Shown here: positions 8,471-16,478 of the stretch, piece after piece | How the letters are laid out: every line of letters begins with the position of its first letter | How positions within the stretch are numbered: position 1 is the stretch's first letter | Assembly (NCBI RefSeq): GCF_025917315.1 | Contig: NZ_CP080627.1 | Coordinates: 1,178,001-1,242,000, forward strand | Source of the DNA: Halomonas qaidamensis | GTDB lineage: Bacteria; Pseudomonadota; Gammaproteobacteria; Pseudomonadales; Halomonadaceae | Length of the DNA: 64,000 nucleotides | Direction of reading: 5' to 3' | Notes under the pieces: model-generated | The model's input: the letters and a program-made list of their open reading frames with translations, nothing else | What the model was told of the DNA's origin: nothing | Databases searched by the model: none | Made by a program: the position numbers and the translations under genes

Positions 8471-11400
8471 TTAACGCTCGGGAGTATCAAGCGGCCTATG
8501 ATGAGCAGTGGGGGCGCTGGCTATCTCTTCTTCTAGCTGGCGTTTAACTGCCCCTGGAGAGCCTGAGTAGCGTGCAAGAAGGTCATAAGCGACGGGGACT
8601 ACAAACAGAGTAAACACGGTCGCAGAGCCGACACCTGCCATAATAACTGTGCCGATAACCAACCGTGATTCTGCGCCTGGGCCGCTTGATAATATCAGCG
8701 GTATTGCGCCTGCCATGGTGGTTACCGCTGTCATTAGGATTGGCCTTAGGCGTGTTACTGATGCCTCAATTAAGGCAGAGCGAAACGCCTGTCCTTCATC
8801 GCGTAGCTGGTTGGCAAACTCAACAATTAAGATGCCATTTTTAGCGGCAAGGCCAATGAGCAGTACTAAGCCTACCTGACTATATATATTAAGTGACTGC
8901 CCGCTAAGCAGCAGCGCAAGCAGCGCACCACTCATAGCGAGTGGAACAGTCAGCATAATGACAAAGGGGTGAATTAAGCTTTCAAACTGAGCAGCGAGTA
9001 CCAGAAAAACCACCACAGCACCGAGCACTAATAAAAACATAGTGGCACCACTGGCCTGTTGGAAGTCGCGGGAAGGGCCTGCAAGATTTGTTTGTACCTC
9101 TTCAGGCAGTACGCTGTCAGAAGCTTGCTGTAAGTACTCAAGCGCTTCACCTAGCGGGTAACCATCCGCTAAGTTGGCTTCAATGGTAATGGCGCGAACA
9201 CGATCAAAGCGATTCAATGTGCTAGCACCAGCGAAGTCAGACAGGCTTACTAGGCTTGCCAGTGGAATCAGTTCTCCTGAACGCGCTGAGCGCACTTGAA
9301 TGTTGTTCAGCGCACTTGGGCTGTTTTGGCCACTGCGGTCGCCCTCAAGAATGACATCATACTCTTCGCCGTCATCCACGTAGCGAGTAACGTTACGCCC
9401 TCCTAGCAGTACTTCAAGCGTGCGGCCTATTTCAGTGACAGTAACGCCTAACGCTGCAGCGCGTTCGTAGTTGATATCTACGCGTAACTGAGGTTGTGTT
9501 TCATCGTAATTACTTTCGATCGCGGTAATGCGTGGGTTGTTTTCACGAACGTGGGTAATCAATGTGTCTCGCCAGCGTGCTAAATCTTCGTAAGTGCCAC
9601 CTCCAAGTACGAATTGCACAGGTTTTTGTGTGCGTTGTCCAAAGCCTTGACGCATAACGGGAAAGGCTTGGACACCCGGTAGCGAACGTAGTTGTTGGCG
9701 AATATCGGCCATGATTTCCCAAGCGCTACGTCGGCTGCCCCAGTCGGCCATGTTAACGATAATAAAACCGCTGTTAAAATTTTCGATATTACCGAAACCG
9801 CGTGGTGCACGAACCACGATTCGTTCAAGCTCACCACTTTCTACAAAGGGGGTCAGCCTAGTCTCTATTTCATCCATGTAGTCCATCATGTAGTCGAATG
9901 TTGCACCTTCAGGACCGTTGACAAGAACAATGAAATTGCCACGATCTTCTTGTGGGGTATATTCATTAGGCAGCTCGGTTGCTAGCCAAGCAGTGGCTGC
10001 TATTAATAGGAAAAATAGTGCGACGACTAGCCACTTAAGTGTTAGTACGATTTCTAATGCGCGCTGGTACCGACGCTGGGTGCCCGCTAGCAACCACTGA
10101 ACGGCTTTACCAATGCGGCTATCGTGCATGCCTGGCTTGAGTATTTTAGAAGCCATCATTGGCGTAAGGGTAAGGGCTAACAGTGTTGAGACAACAACCG
10201 CTGCCGCCATGGTAAGTGCGAACTCTGAAAATAGCCGACCAATATCCCCCTGCAGCATGCTGAGGGGGACAAAAACGGCCACTAGAACTAGCGTGGTAGC
10301 GATAACCGCGAAGGCGATCTGGCGTGTGCCTCTAAATGCGGCGACTAGGGGAGTTTCTCCATAGTCGTGCATCCGCCGATTGATGTTTTCAAGCACTACA
10401 ATGGCATCATCAACAATCAGTCCAATCGCCAGCACCAACGCCAATAGCGTGAGTAGATTAATCGAAAAATTCATGGCGGCCAGGGCGGTAAAAGCCCCAA
10501 TGACAGCAATAGGCACTGTCACGGCAGGGACCAACGTGGTGCGTAGATTTCCTAAGAACATAAACATCACCACAACGACCAGGCCCATGGCGATAAACAG
10601 CGTCATTACTACCTGCTCGATGGCACCGGAAACAAACACTGAGGCATCGAAGTTGAGACTTAATGACATGCCTTCAGGCAACGTACCTTGGAGCCGTTCA
10701 AGCTCTTGTTGTACAGCTTCAGATAACTCCACTACATTTGCGGTTGATTGCATGATCATGCCCAATCCCACCATAGGGACTCCATTGGCACGAAATACAG
10801 ACCGATCCTCTACCGAGCCTATCTCGACGCGAGCGACATCGCCCAATCGTACTAGGTAGCCATCGGCACCCTCATTTAACGCAATCTGCTGAAAATCATC
10901 AGCGGTCGCAAAGCTACGTGGCAAACGTACGATAAATTGGCGATCTTCAGACTCAATTGACCCTGCGGGTAGCTCAACATTTTCAGCACGTAGAGCATCT
11001 TCGATATCTCCTACGGTCAGTCCTCGAGCTGCTAGCGCGTTGCGGTCCAGCCAAACGCGCATTGCGTAATCACGTCCGCCGCCGACACGTACCCTTGCCA
11101 CGCCGGGCTGCACCGATAGGCTGTCTACCAGAAAGCGATTTGCATAATCTGTCAGTTCGGTAATGGAGTAATCCGCTCCGGAGAGACTGAGCCAAATAAC
11201 AATCGTTTCGCTACTGTCAGCTTTGGTGACTTCAGGGTTATCAGCATCATCTGGCAGGTTGCGCAGCGCCCCTGAGATACGGTCGCGGATATCATTGGCA
11301 GCAGCGTTGATATCCATAGTGATAGCGAATTCAATTTCAATTCGCGAACGACCATCCTCGCTTTGCGAAGTAATCAACTCAATGCCTTCTACCCCGGCAA

Positions 11401-11611
11401 TACGGTCCTCTAACACTTGAGTAATGCGTGTTTCCACAACGCTTGCTGATGCGCCAGGGTAACGGGTATCAATACTAACGATGGGAGGATCAACCGTTGG
11501 ATATTCTTGTAGCGGCAGCCGGTTCAGTGCCAGTAAACCAAACGCGATAATCAGAGCAGCAATCACCATTGCCAGCACTGGGCGTTGAACTGAAATGTCG
11601 GATAAACGCAT
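8471..11611 (-). CDS. RND efflux pump, inner-membrane permease (HAE-1-like)
   Basis: This proton-driven tripartite exporter component (1046 aa) has the normal AcrB/MexB-class size. It starts MRLSDISVQRPVLAMVI, with the first membrane helix near residues 10-30 and the second helix cluster from about 335. The proton-relay aspartate pair lies in GLIVDDAIVVLEN (TM4) and the matching lysine in GLAAKNGILIVEFANQ (TM10). Two large periplasmic porter/docking loops follow TM1 and TM7. Its start overlaps the stop of the upstream adaptor gene by one base. Substrates cannot be predicted. No outer-membrane channel gene is in the operon, so a shared TolC-type partner is inferred. Confidence 0.94.
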   Translation of the reverse strand: MRLSDISVQRPVLAMVIAALIIAFGLLALNRLPLQEYPTVDPPIVSIDTRYPGASASVVETRITQVLEDRIAGVEGIELITSQSEDGRSRIEIEFAITMDINAAANDIRDRISGALRNLPDDADNPEVTKADSSETIVIWLSLSGADYSITELTDYANRFLVDSLSVQPGVARVRVGGGRDYAMRVWLDRNALAARGLTVGDIEDALRAENVELPAGSIESEDRQFIVRLPRSFATADDFQQIALNEGADGYLVRLGDVARVEIGSVEDRSVFRANGVPMVGLGMIMQSTANVVELSEAVQQELERLQGTLPEGMSLSLNFDASVFVSGAIEQVVMTLFIAMGLVVVVMFMFLGNLRTTLVPAVTVPIAVIGAFTALAAMNFSINLLTLLALVLAIGLIVDDAIVVLENINRRMHDYGETPLVAAFRGTRQIAFAVIATTLVLVAVFVPLSMLQGDIGRLFSEFALTMAAAVVVSTLLALTLTPMMASKILKPGMHDSRIGKAVQWLLAGTQRRYQRALEIVLTLKWLVVALFFLLIAATAWLATELPNEYTPQEDRGNFIVLVNGPEGATFDYMMDYMDEIETRLTPFVESGELERIVVRAPRGFGNIENFNSGFIIVNMADWGSRRSAWEIMADIRQQLRSLPGVQAFPVMRQGFGQRTQKPVQFVLGGGTYEDLARWRDTLITHVRENNPRITAIESNYDETQPQLRVDINYERAAALGVTVTEIGRTLEVLLGGRNVTRYVDDGEEYDVILEGDRSGQNSPSALNNIQVRSARSGELIPLASLVSLSDFAGASTLNRFDRVRAITIEANLADGYPLGEALEYLQQASDSVLPEEVQTNLAGPSRDFQQASGATMFLLVLGAVVVFLVLAAQFESLIHPFVIMLTVPLAMSGALLALLLSGQSLNIYSQVGLVLLIGLAAKNGILIVEFANQLRDEGQAFRSALIEASVTRLRPILMTAVTTMAGAIPLILSSGPGAESRLVIGTVIMAGVGSATVFTLFVVPVAYDLLARYSGSPGAVKRQLEEEIASAPTAHHRPLDTPER

Positions 11612-12678
11612 TAGCGGTCAGCCTCTAACAGCGAGCGAATACCCGTTTCTTCATCGGCGATGCCTAATAAACGGACTTCTTGACCATCTCGAGCGAGCTG
11701 TAACCCATGAATCACTATCAAATCGCCTGCGCTAATACCCTCAAGTATTTCTACGTCACCGCTTCTTCGCTCACCGATCATGACTTCTCGACGCTCTAGC
11801 CGGGGCACATCGTCAGGTCGCTCGATTAACATAACAAAGTGACGGTTGCCACTGGGTTCGATCGCTGCTTCAGGTAGAACAAGCGTATCGCGAACACGCT
11901 GTTGAACCACGACTTCCATTAACATACCAGGCCGCAGACGAAGCCCTGGATTTACCATTTCAGCACGAACGCTAACGCTGCGGGTTATGGGATCAATACG
12001 AGTGCCAATGCTGGAAATTTCACCGCTAAAGATTTCTTCAGGGAATGCTGCCGTCGTAGCACTTAGCTTGAGGCCAGTGGACAAACGTCCCAAAAATACT
12101 TCAGGCACTGTAAAGTCGAGTTTCATGACATCTAATTTATCAAGTGTGACAAGCGCCATACCGGGTGTCACTAACGCACCGACACTAACGTTGCGAAAGC
12201 CAACACGCCCGCTAAACGGGGCATGTAAGCGATAATTTGACAATCTGGCTTCTAACGCTTGTGCGTCGGCTTGCGATTGGCGTAAACGAGCCTGGGTATC
12301 TTCTACATCAGCACGAGGGGCAAGGTTACGTTGTTGCAGTTGGGTTGCTCGGCCCAATGCATTGCGACGTTCATCATTAAGCGCTTGGGCAGCCCTTAAT
12401 TGAGCCTGCTCTTCAGCATCTTCCAGACGAATTAACAGCCTTCCGCGTTCTACTTGCTCACCATCTTCAAAATTTATTTCAGCAATCGTGTCAGTCACCG
12501 TAGCGGAAAGTGTCACGCTTTCATCAGCATTTAGAGTGCCTAACGCTTCAAGTGGATCAGACCAGGTGGTTATGGCGGCGTAGTGACCGATAACGCTGGG
12601 GGGGGATTGTGCCAATAAAGGGCTAGTCCCTAACAAGGTAACTAACAAAACAGAAAAGATACGTTTACAAACAAACAT
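11611..12678 (-). CDS. RND efflux periplasmic adaptor (membrane-fusion protein)
   Basis: This adaptor links the RND pump to an outer-membrane channel. The chosen ATG (355 aa) opens into the signal peptide MFVCKRIFSVLLVTLLGTSPLLAQ with GAGACG upstream. A GTG 39 bases further upstream is in frame but would disrupt the signal. Visible are the lipoyl/barrel-sandwich halves (FEDGEQVERGRLLIRLED and APFSGRVGFRNVSVGALVTPG), a coiled-coil hairpin rich in Gln/Ala/Arg between them, and a beta-barrel with RPGMLMEVVVQQR. It is first in a two-gene operon with the pump. A palindrome about 100 nt upstream probably controls it. Confidence 0.92.
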   Translation of the reverse strand: MFVCKRIFSVLLVTLLGTSPLLAQSPPSVIGHYAAITTWSDPLEALGTLNADESVTLSATVTDTIAEINFEDGEQVERGRLLIRLEDAEEQAQLRAAQALNDERRNALGRATQLQQRNLAPRADVEDTQARLRQSQADAQALEARLSNYRLHAPFSGRVGFRNVSVGALVTPGMALVTLDKLDVMKLDFTVPEVFLGRLSTGLKLSATTAAFPEEIFSGEISSIGTRIDPITRSVSVRAEMVNPGLRLRPGMLMEVVVQQRVRDTLVLPEAAIEPSGNRHFVMLIERPDDVPRLERREVMIGERRSGDVEILEGISAGDLIVIHGLQLARDGQEVRLLGIADEETGIRSLLEADR

Positions 12679-12774
12679 AGGCGTCTCAGCATTATCAAAA
12701 GTGCGTAGTAGTATCACTTAGAACTCTGCCGCGTCAGAGCGTAAAAGGGCAGGCGATGCTATTTTCTTAAATAA

Positions 12775-12810
12775 ATGTACGTTATCTGTACATCTACTTT
12801 TTAATGTACA
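12775..12810 (-). promoter_or_regulatory. Palindromic operator candidate upstream of the RND operon
   Basis: A perfect inverted repeat ATGTAC-N7-GTACAT spans 12775-12793, and a third copy of the same half-site (ATGTACA) lies at 12804-12810. Size and layout resemble TetR-family repressor operators, which often control RND pumps. No TetR gene lies next to it. It sits between the RND operon and the plus-strand flavoprotein gene, so it could affect either. Confidence 0.55.
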
Positions 12811-12870
12811 GCAATTGAGCGCTATTTACCTGTTAAGATGCCTCTCTTTTTTATCCTGGGAGCCTAATAT

Positions 12871-14055
12871 ATGGTCTACGACGTCGTCGTTATTGGTGCA
12901 GGTGCCGCTGGTTTAATGTGTGCTGCTCAAGCAGGGTATTCAGGGCGTCGTGTGCTGGTCGTGGATCATGCCAATAAGCCAGGCAAGAAAATTTTGATGT
13001 CTGGGGGCGGTCGCTGTAATTTTACCAATCTGGATACCACGCCTCAGCACTTTTACTCTTCAAACCCCTATTTTTGCATTTCCGCATTAAAACGTTATCG
13101 CCCTGAGCATTTTGTATCGCTGGTGGAGCGACATGGCGTCGAGTATGTGGAAAAAGCCCCAGGGCAGCTTTTTTGTGAGAACTCTGCTAAAGAAATAGTT
13201 CGCGTCCTCCTCACCGAATGTGAATGGGCAGGCGTTAAAGTGTCGCTTAGTACCTCAATCTCTAAAGTAGAAAGGGTTGGGGATAGCATGCGCTTAACTA
13301 GCTCGATGGGAAGTATTGATGCGGGTACGGTAGTGGTAGCTACCGGGGGGTTGTCGATACCCACGATGGGGGCGACAGGGTTCGGTTATGAGATCGCCCG
13401 TCAGTTTGGATTAGAGATTTTGCCTACTCGCCCTGGATTGGTGCCGTTTACCTTGAGCGATAGTTGGAAAGAGCGAGCGGCAATCCTTTCTGGCGTTAGT
13501 GTGCCGTGCGAGGTTAGCTGTAACGGAAGACGCTTTAATGAACCAATGCTATTTACTCATCGTGGTTTGTCAGGCCCTTCGATGCTGCAAATTTCCAGCG
13601 TTTGGGAACCAGGCGATGCTATCGATATTAATTTACTGCCCAGTGAAGAGGCGGCTGACGCATTACGCTACGCACGCCGTACGGCGCCTAAACGTCAGCT
13701 GTCCACTTGGCTGGGGGAGCGTTTTCCAAAGCGTTTTGCACAAGCGCTGTTGGAATGGTACCCGGATGCCAATCTTGCCAACCCTTTAGCAGAGTACAGC
13801 AACGATGCGCTTGATAGTTGGGCACAGCGATTAAACCGATGGCAGTTAAAACCATCCGGCACGGAAGGGTGGCGTACAGCAGAGGTGACCATGGGAGGGG
13901 TAAGCACGGAAACCATTTCATCAAAAACGTTTGAAGTAAAAGACCTTCCACAACTTAGGTTTATCGGTGAAGTGCTAGATGTAACGGGGGAGCTGGGAGG
14001 ATATAACTTTCAGTGGGCTTGGGCGAGCGGTGTCGCTTGTGGGCAATCATGCTAA
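12871..14055 (+). CDS. YhiN/HI0933-family FAD-binding protein
   Basis: This is a 394-aa flavoprotein of the HI0933/YhiN family, predicted NAD(P)/FAD-dependent oxidoreductases with no settled substrate. The N-terminal dinucleotide motif VVIGAGAAGLMCA is followed by the family-specific GKKILMSGGGRCNFTN. A second motif, TVVVATGGLSIPTMGATGFGYEIA, lies mid-protein, and the C-terminal LRFIGEVLDVTGELGGYNFQWAWASG closes the FAD site. The lengths fit. GGGAG is upstream of the ATG. The gene is transcribed alone, away from the RND operon. Confidence 0.88.
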   Translation: MVYDVVVIGAGAAGLMCAAQAGYSGRRVLVVDHANKPGKKILMSGGGRCNFTNLDTTPQHFYSSNPYFCISALKRYRPEHFVSLVERHGVEYVEKAPGQLFCENSAKEIVRVLLTECEWAGVKVSLSTSISKVERVGDSMRLTSSMGSIDAGTVVVATGGLSIPTMGATGFGYEIARQFGLEILPTRPGLVPFTLSDSWKERAAILSGVSVPCEVSCNGRRFNEPMLFTHRGLSGPSMLQISSVWEPGDAIDINLLPSEEAADALRYARRTAPKRQLSTWLGERFPKRFAQALLEWYPDANLANPLAEYSNDALDSWAQRLNRWQLKPSGTEGWRTAEVTMGGVSTETISSKTFEVKDLPQLRFIGEVLDVTGELGGYNFQWAWASGVACGQSC

Positions 14056-14068
14056 TAAGCAAAGAAAA

Positions 14069-14118
14069 CTGGGCCGTGACTGAATAGCGTATAAAAAAAC
14101 GCTTATAAAACGGCCCAG
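14069..14118 (+). terminator. Nested hairpin after the YhiN-like gene
   Basis: Outer arms ctgggccgt (14069-14077) and acggcccag (14110-14118) enclose an inner hairpin agcgt...acgct (14086-14103) with an A-rich loop. It lies between the convergent YhiN-like and yqjK-like genes. There is no clean T run, so it may be a cruciform or 3' processing structure rather than a simple terminator. Confidence 0.45.
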
Positions 14119-14167
14119 CTTAACGCCTTTCAACGAGCTAATAGCGGAGTGTGTTGACAGTAAATAG

Positions 14168-14473
14168 CTAGCCCGCCACTTTGGCTAATAACTTCAGCTT
14201 ACGTATCAGCATATAGCTTGCTAGGGCTTTTCTGCCAACGGCCATTGCGCCACCAGGATGGCGAAAAATACGCACGGCAGCAACGCCACCGATTATATAC
14301 AAGGGCAGCTTGAGCCTACGCCAGTTACTGTCTAAGGGTGAAGCAGCGTTCGTCAGCGTATCGCTATCCACTAAAATATCGATACGTTGCTGTTCTAATT
14401 CAGCTAACAGCAAAGCTTTACGTTCTGCTCGGCTAAGAGGCTTATTGACGGTGTTGGGACGAGTCATCGTCAT
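14168..14473 (-). CDS. YqjK-like small protein
   Basis: This small basic protein (101 aa) is the third gene of a set matching the yqjD-yqjE-yqjK arrangement of enterobacteria. The start at 14473 has GGAG five bases upstream and overlaps the end of the yqjE-like gene by 32 nt. The N-terminal half is helical and charged (SRAERKALLLAELEQQRIDI), and the C-terminal part has a hydrophobic stretch (LPLYIIGGVAAVRIF). Function is unknown. Identification rests mainly on gene order, with limited sequence resemblance. Confidence 0.65.
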   Translation of the reverse strand: MTMTRPNTVNKPLSRAERKALLLAELEQQRIDILVDSDTLTNAASPLDSNWRRLKLPLYIIGGVAAVRIFRHPGGAMAVGRKALASYMLIRKLKLLAKVAG

Positions 14474-14846
14474 TAATCTCCAGCAGAGCACGGTCAGCAG
14501 CAAGTTGCTTAAGTGTTTCTTTTAGTAGCGTATGCTGCTTCGCTTGACGCATGGCTGCTACTGCCAACAAAAAACTGATGGCAATAAGCACGCCTGCGCT
14601 AACGCCGATCGCAGTAAGCCGATAGGTATCCCAAAACAGCACTACCACCAGCGCAGTGAGTGTCGCGACGCCTAATAGCAGTAACAATAAGCTAGCCCCT
14701 GCCAGCAAGAGCAGGGTGAGTAAACGAGCACGTTCTTCTTCTAATTCTAGAACCGCCAAACGGAGCCGAGTTTCACCATTGGCAATTAATGATTTCAGCA
14801 GGCGTTTGGCAGCAGAGAAGACGCGTTGTGTAGGCCCTAACGCCAT
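14442..14846 (-). CDS. yqjE: YqjE-like phage-holin-superfamily membrane protein
   Basis: This 134-aa inner-membrane protein has two close hydrophobic helices (LLTLLLLAGASLLLLLLGVA and a second, AIGVSAGVLIAISFLLAVAA), flanked by an amphipathic N-terminal helix rich in Arg/Glu. This is the pattern of the YqjE / holin-like superfamily. Its ATG overlaps the stop of the upstream yqjD-like gene (TAATG), so the two are translationally coupled. The yqjDEK set is thought to act at the membrane in stationary phase. That is known for E. coli YqjD, not shown here. Confidence 0.78.
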   Translation of the reverse strand: MALGPTQRVFSAAKRLLKSLIANGETRLRLAVLELEEERARLLTLLLLAGASLLLLLLGVATLTALVVVLFWDTYRLTAIGVSAGVLIAISFLLAVAAMRQAKQHTLLKETLKQLAADRALLEINDDDSSQHRQ

Positions 14847-15178
14847 TAGCGACGACCGAGAAGCATACCCACTACTAAGCCCGCGGCAGCACCAATACCA
14901 ATGCTAGCCCATGGGTTTTCATGTACGTAACGATCACAGCAGTCAACTTGCTGAGATAATGTTTCACGGGTGTCCTCATAAAGTCGTTCACCACGTGCTT
15001 CTAGGCGCGCTCGTGTATCTTTCAAGCGCTTTTCAGCACGCTCTCGAAGGTCGCGCATTTCGCCACTGGCATCTTTGGACGTAGCGTTCATCAACTCTTC
15101 GACAGTTTCACTCAGGTGGCGGAGGTCTTCCTTCAGCTGGTCAGCACGAGCAGAAGTATCAGTATTACGTTTGGCCAT
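14846..15178 (-). CDS. yqjD: YqjD/ElaB-family (DUF883) membrane-anchored protein
   Basis: This 110-aa protein has a long charged amphipathic helix (LKEDLRHLSETVEELMNATS, then RDLRERAEKRLKDTRARLEA) and a single C-terminal membrane helix ending GAAAGLVVGMLLGRR, the hallmark of the YqjD/ElaB/YgaM family. The NPWASIGIG motif before the helix is diagnostic. E. coli members bind ribosomes and tether them to the membrane in stationary phase. The same role is inferred here. It heads the three-gene operon. Confidence 0.88.
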   Translation of the reverse strand: MAKRNTDTSARADQLKEDLRHLSETVEELMNATSKDASGEMRDLRERAEKRLKDTRARLEARGERLYEDTRETLSQQVDCCDRYVHENPWASIGIGAAAGLVVGMLLGRR

Positions 15179-15257
15179 GATGTCATCCTTTGACGAGTGA
15201 ATATAAATAAGTACAGCTCAAGCATAGCAGCCGTTAACTATAAGACAACCTCAAGCG

Positions 15258-16283
15258 CTAACGGTTCAGCCCAGTCGCACTGAACAAGGGATTCAAACTA
15301 AAGCCGATGCTAAGGCGATGGACGCGATTGTTGTAATCAATCATGCTTTCTCCATAACCGTAGTAATACTGCACATGAGCACGGACATTGTTGAACGCAG
15401 GCCAGCTGTAGTCTATCTGGGTGCCGTAATTGCCAGCGCTCGGGTTGCCACGCAGTTGTCCAGCTACTTCGTGGTTACGATTAAGTCGTTTTGCCAAACG
15501 TAGGTCGCCATAGCCAACAAAGCGATCAATGTCTGGGTTGTCATCGTCGCTTTCAGACTCAGGGACACGCCAATGTGGCGCTAATGAAAGTGCCCAATCA
15601 CCGCGCTGAAACGTACTTTCCAAATAGACTCTATTCCAGCTGCGTGAAAGCGGGTCTGAACGGCCATTGGATTGATGGATAAAGGACAAGCGATTACGTG
15701 TATTGACCCAGCCCAACGCGCTCCACGCGTTATCAAAATCAATAAAAATTTCAGGTTCGTAATTGGTTTCCCGGAAGGGGGAGGAGGCATCGGTGTTATA
15801 GGCTTGCCACCAGCTACGCTGTGTGTAAGCAAAATAGACGTCGCCAATATCACCAAACACATCCTGAGCTAGGTTGAACTTGGCACTAAACTGAAATTTC
15901 ACTTCGACATCATTAGGTGCGGAGTCTTCAGAAATGCTGCGAAAGTTTTCGGTATTCTGATTGGTGTTATAGCTAACGGGCAAAAGATAGTTGGTACGGT
16001 GAGTCGTAATCGCAAACGGGTTGCGTGATGATTCCTGCTCTAGCTGACGGCGATCACTGAGGTCCTCAAGTGCCTCTTCTTCGGGAAGTAGCTGGGGGCG
16101 GAAAGTGAACTCGTTTGCTGTTGGTTCTTCAACGTGTTGTAGCTGCTGGCGCAGCTGATAAAGCTCGGTATTGAGTGCGCGGATGCGCGCTTCAATTTCC
16201 TCGCGTGACTCTGCAAAGGCATTTTCAGTGCCTAGTAGTACAATTAAACTAGCTAACAGCAGTTTTCGAATGACCATCAACAT
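15258..16283 (-). CDS. pldA: Outer-membrane phospholipase A (OMPLA/PldA)
   Basis: This outer-membrane beta-barrel hydrolyses phospholipids that reach the outer leaflet and helps keep lipid asymmetry. The chosen ATG gives 341 aa with a signal peptide (VIRKLLLASLIVLLGTENAFA). A TTG 24 bases upstream is in frame but unconvincing. The catalytic triad reads His203 and Ser205 in FIHQSNGRSDP and Asn217 in SRSWNR, with the 12-residue Ser-Asn spacing of E. coli OMPLA. YTQRSWWQ and SPFRETNYEPEIF are also family signatures. A short coiled-coil (ELYQLRQQLQHVE) right after the signal peptide is an extra N-terminal element. Confidence 0.93.
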   Translation of the reverse strand: MLMVIRKLLLASLIVLLGTENAFAESREEIEARIRALNTELYQLRQQLQHVEEPTANEFTFRPQLLPEEEALEDLSDRRQLEQESSRNPFAITTHRTNYLLPVSYNTNQNTENFRSISEDSAPNDVEVKFQFSAKFNLAQDVFGDIGDVYFAYTQRSWWQAYNTDASSPFRETNYEPEIFIDFDNAWSALGWVNTRNRLSFIHQSNGRSDPLSRSWNRVYLESTFQRGDWALSLAPHWRVPESESDDDNPDIDRFVGYGDLRLAKRLNRNHEVAGQLRGNPSAGNYGTQIDYSWPAFNNVRAHVQYYYGYGESMIDYNNRVHRLSIGFSLNPLFSATGLNR

Positions 16284-16478
16284 GGCTCGCAAAAAAATAG
16301 AAGGCAATTATCACAGTCTCTTCTAACACGCCCATCGTGTAAGTCAATATATCCTGTTCAGCAAGCGCGTTAGATTGCGTAAGACGCCAGAACGCCTGAC
16401 AATGATCACCTTACAAATGGTCTTCGTGGTTAGGCTTCTTAGTTGGGGTAGTATTCATGTCGATGAGGCATAGGTAAC

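Noticed and set aside
9580-10859. Several 80-160-aa frames antisense to the RND pump gene
   Set aside because: They are shadows of a long conserved coding region with Ser/Thr/Arg-biased composition.
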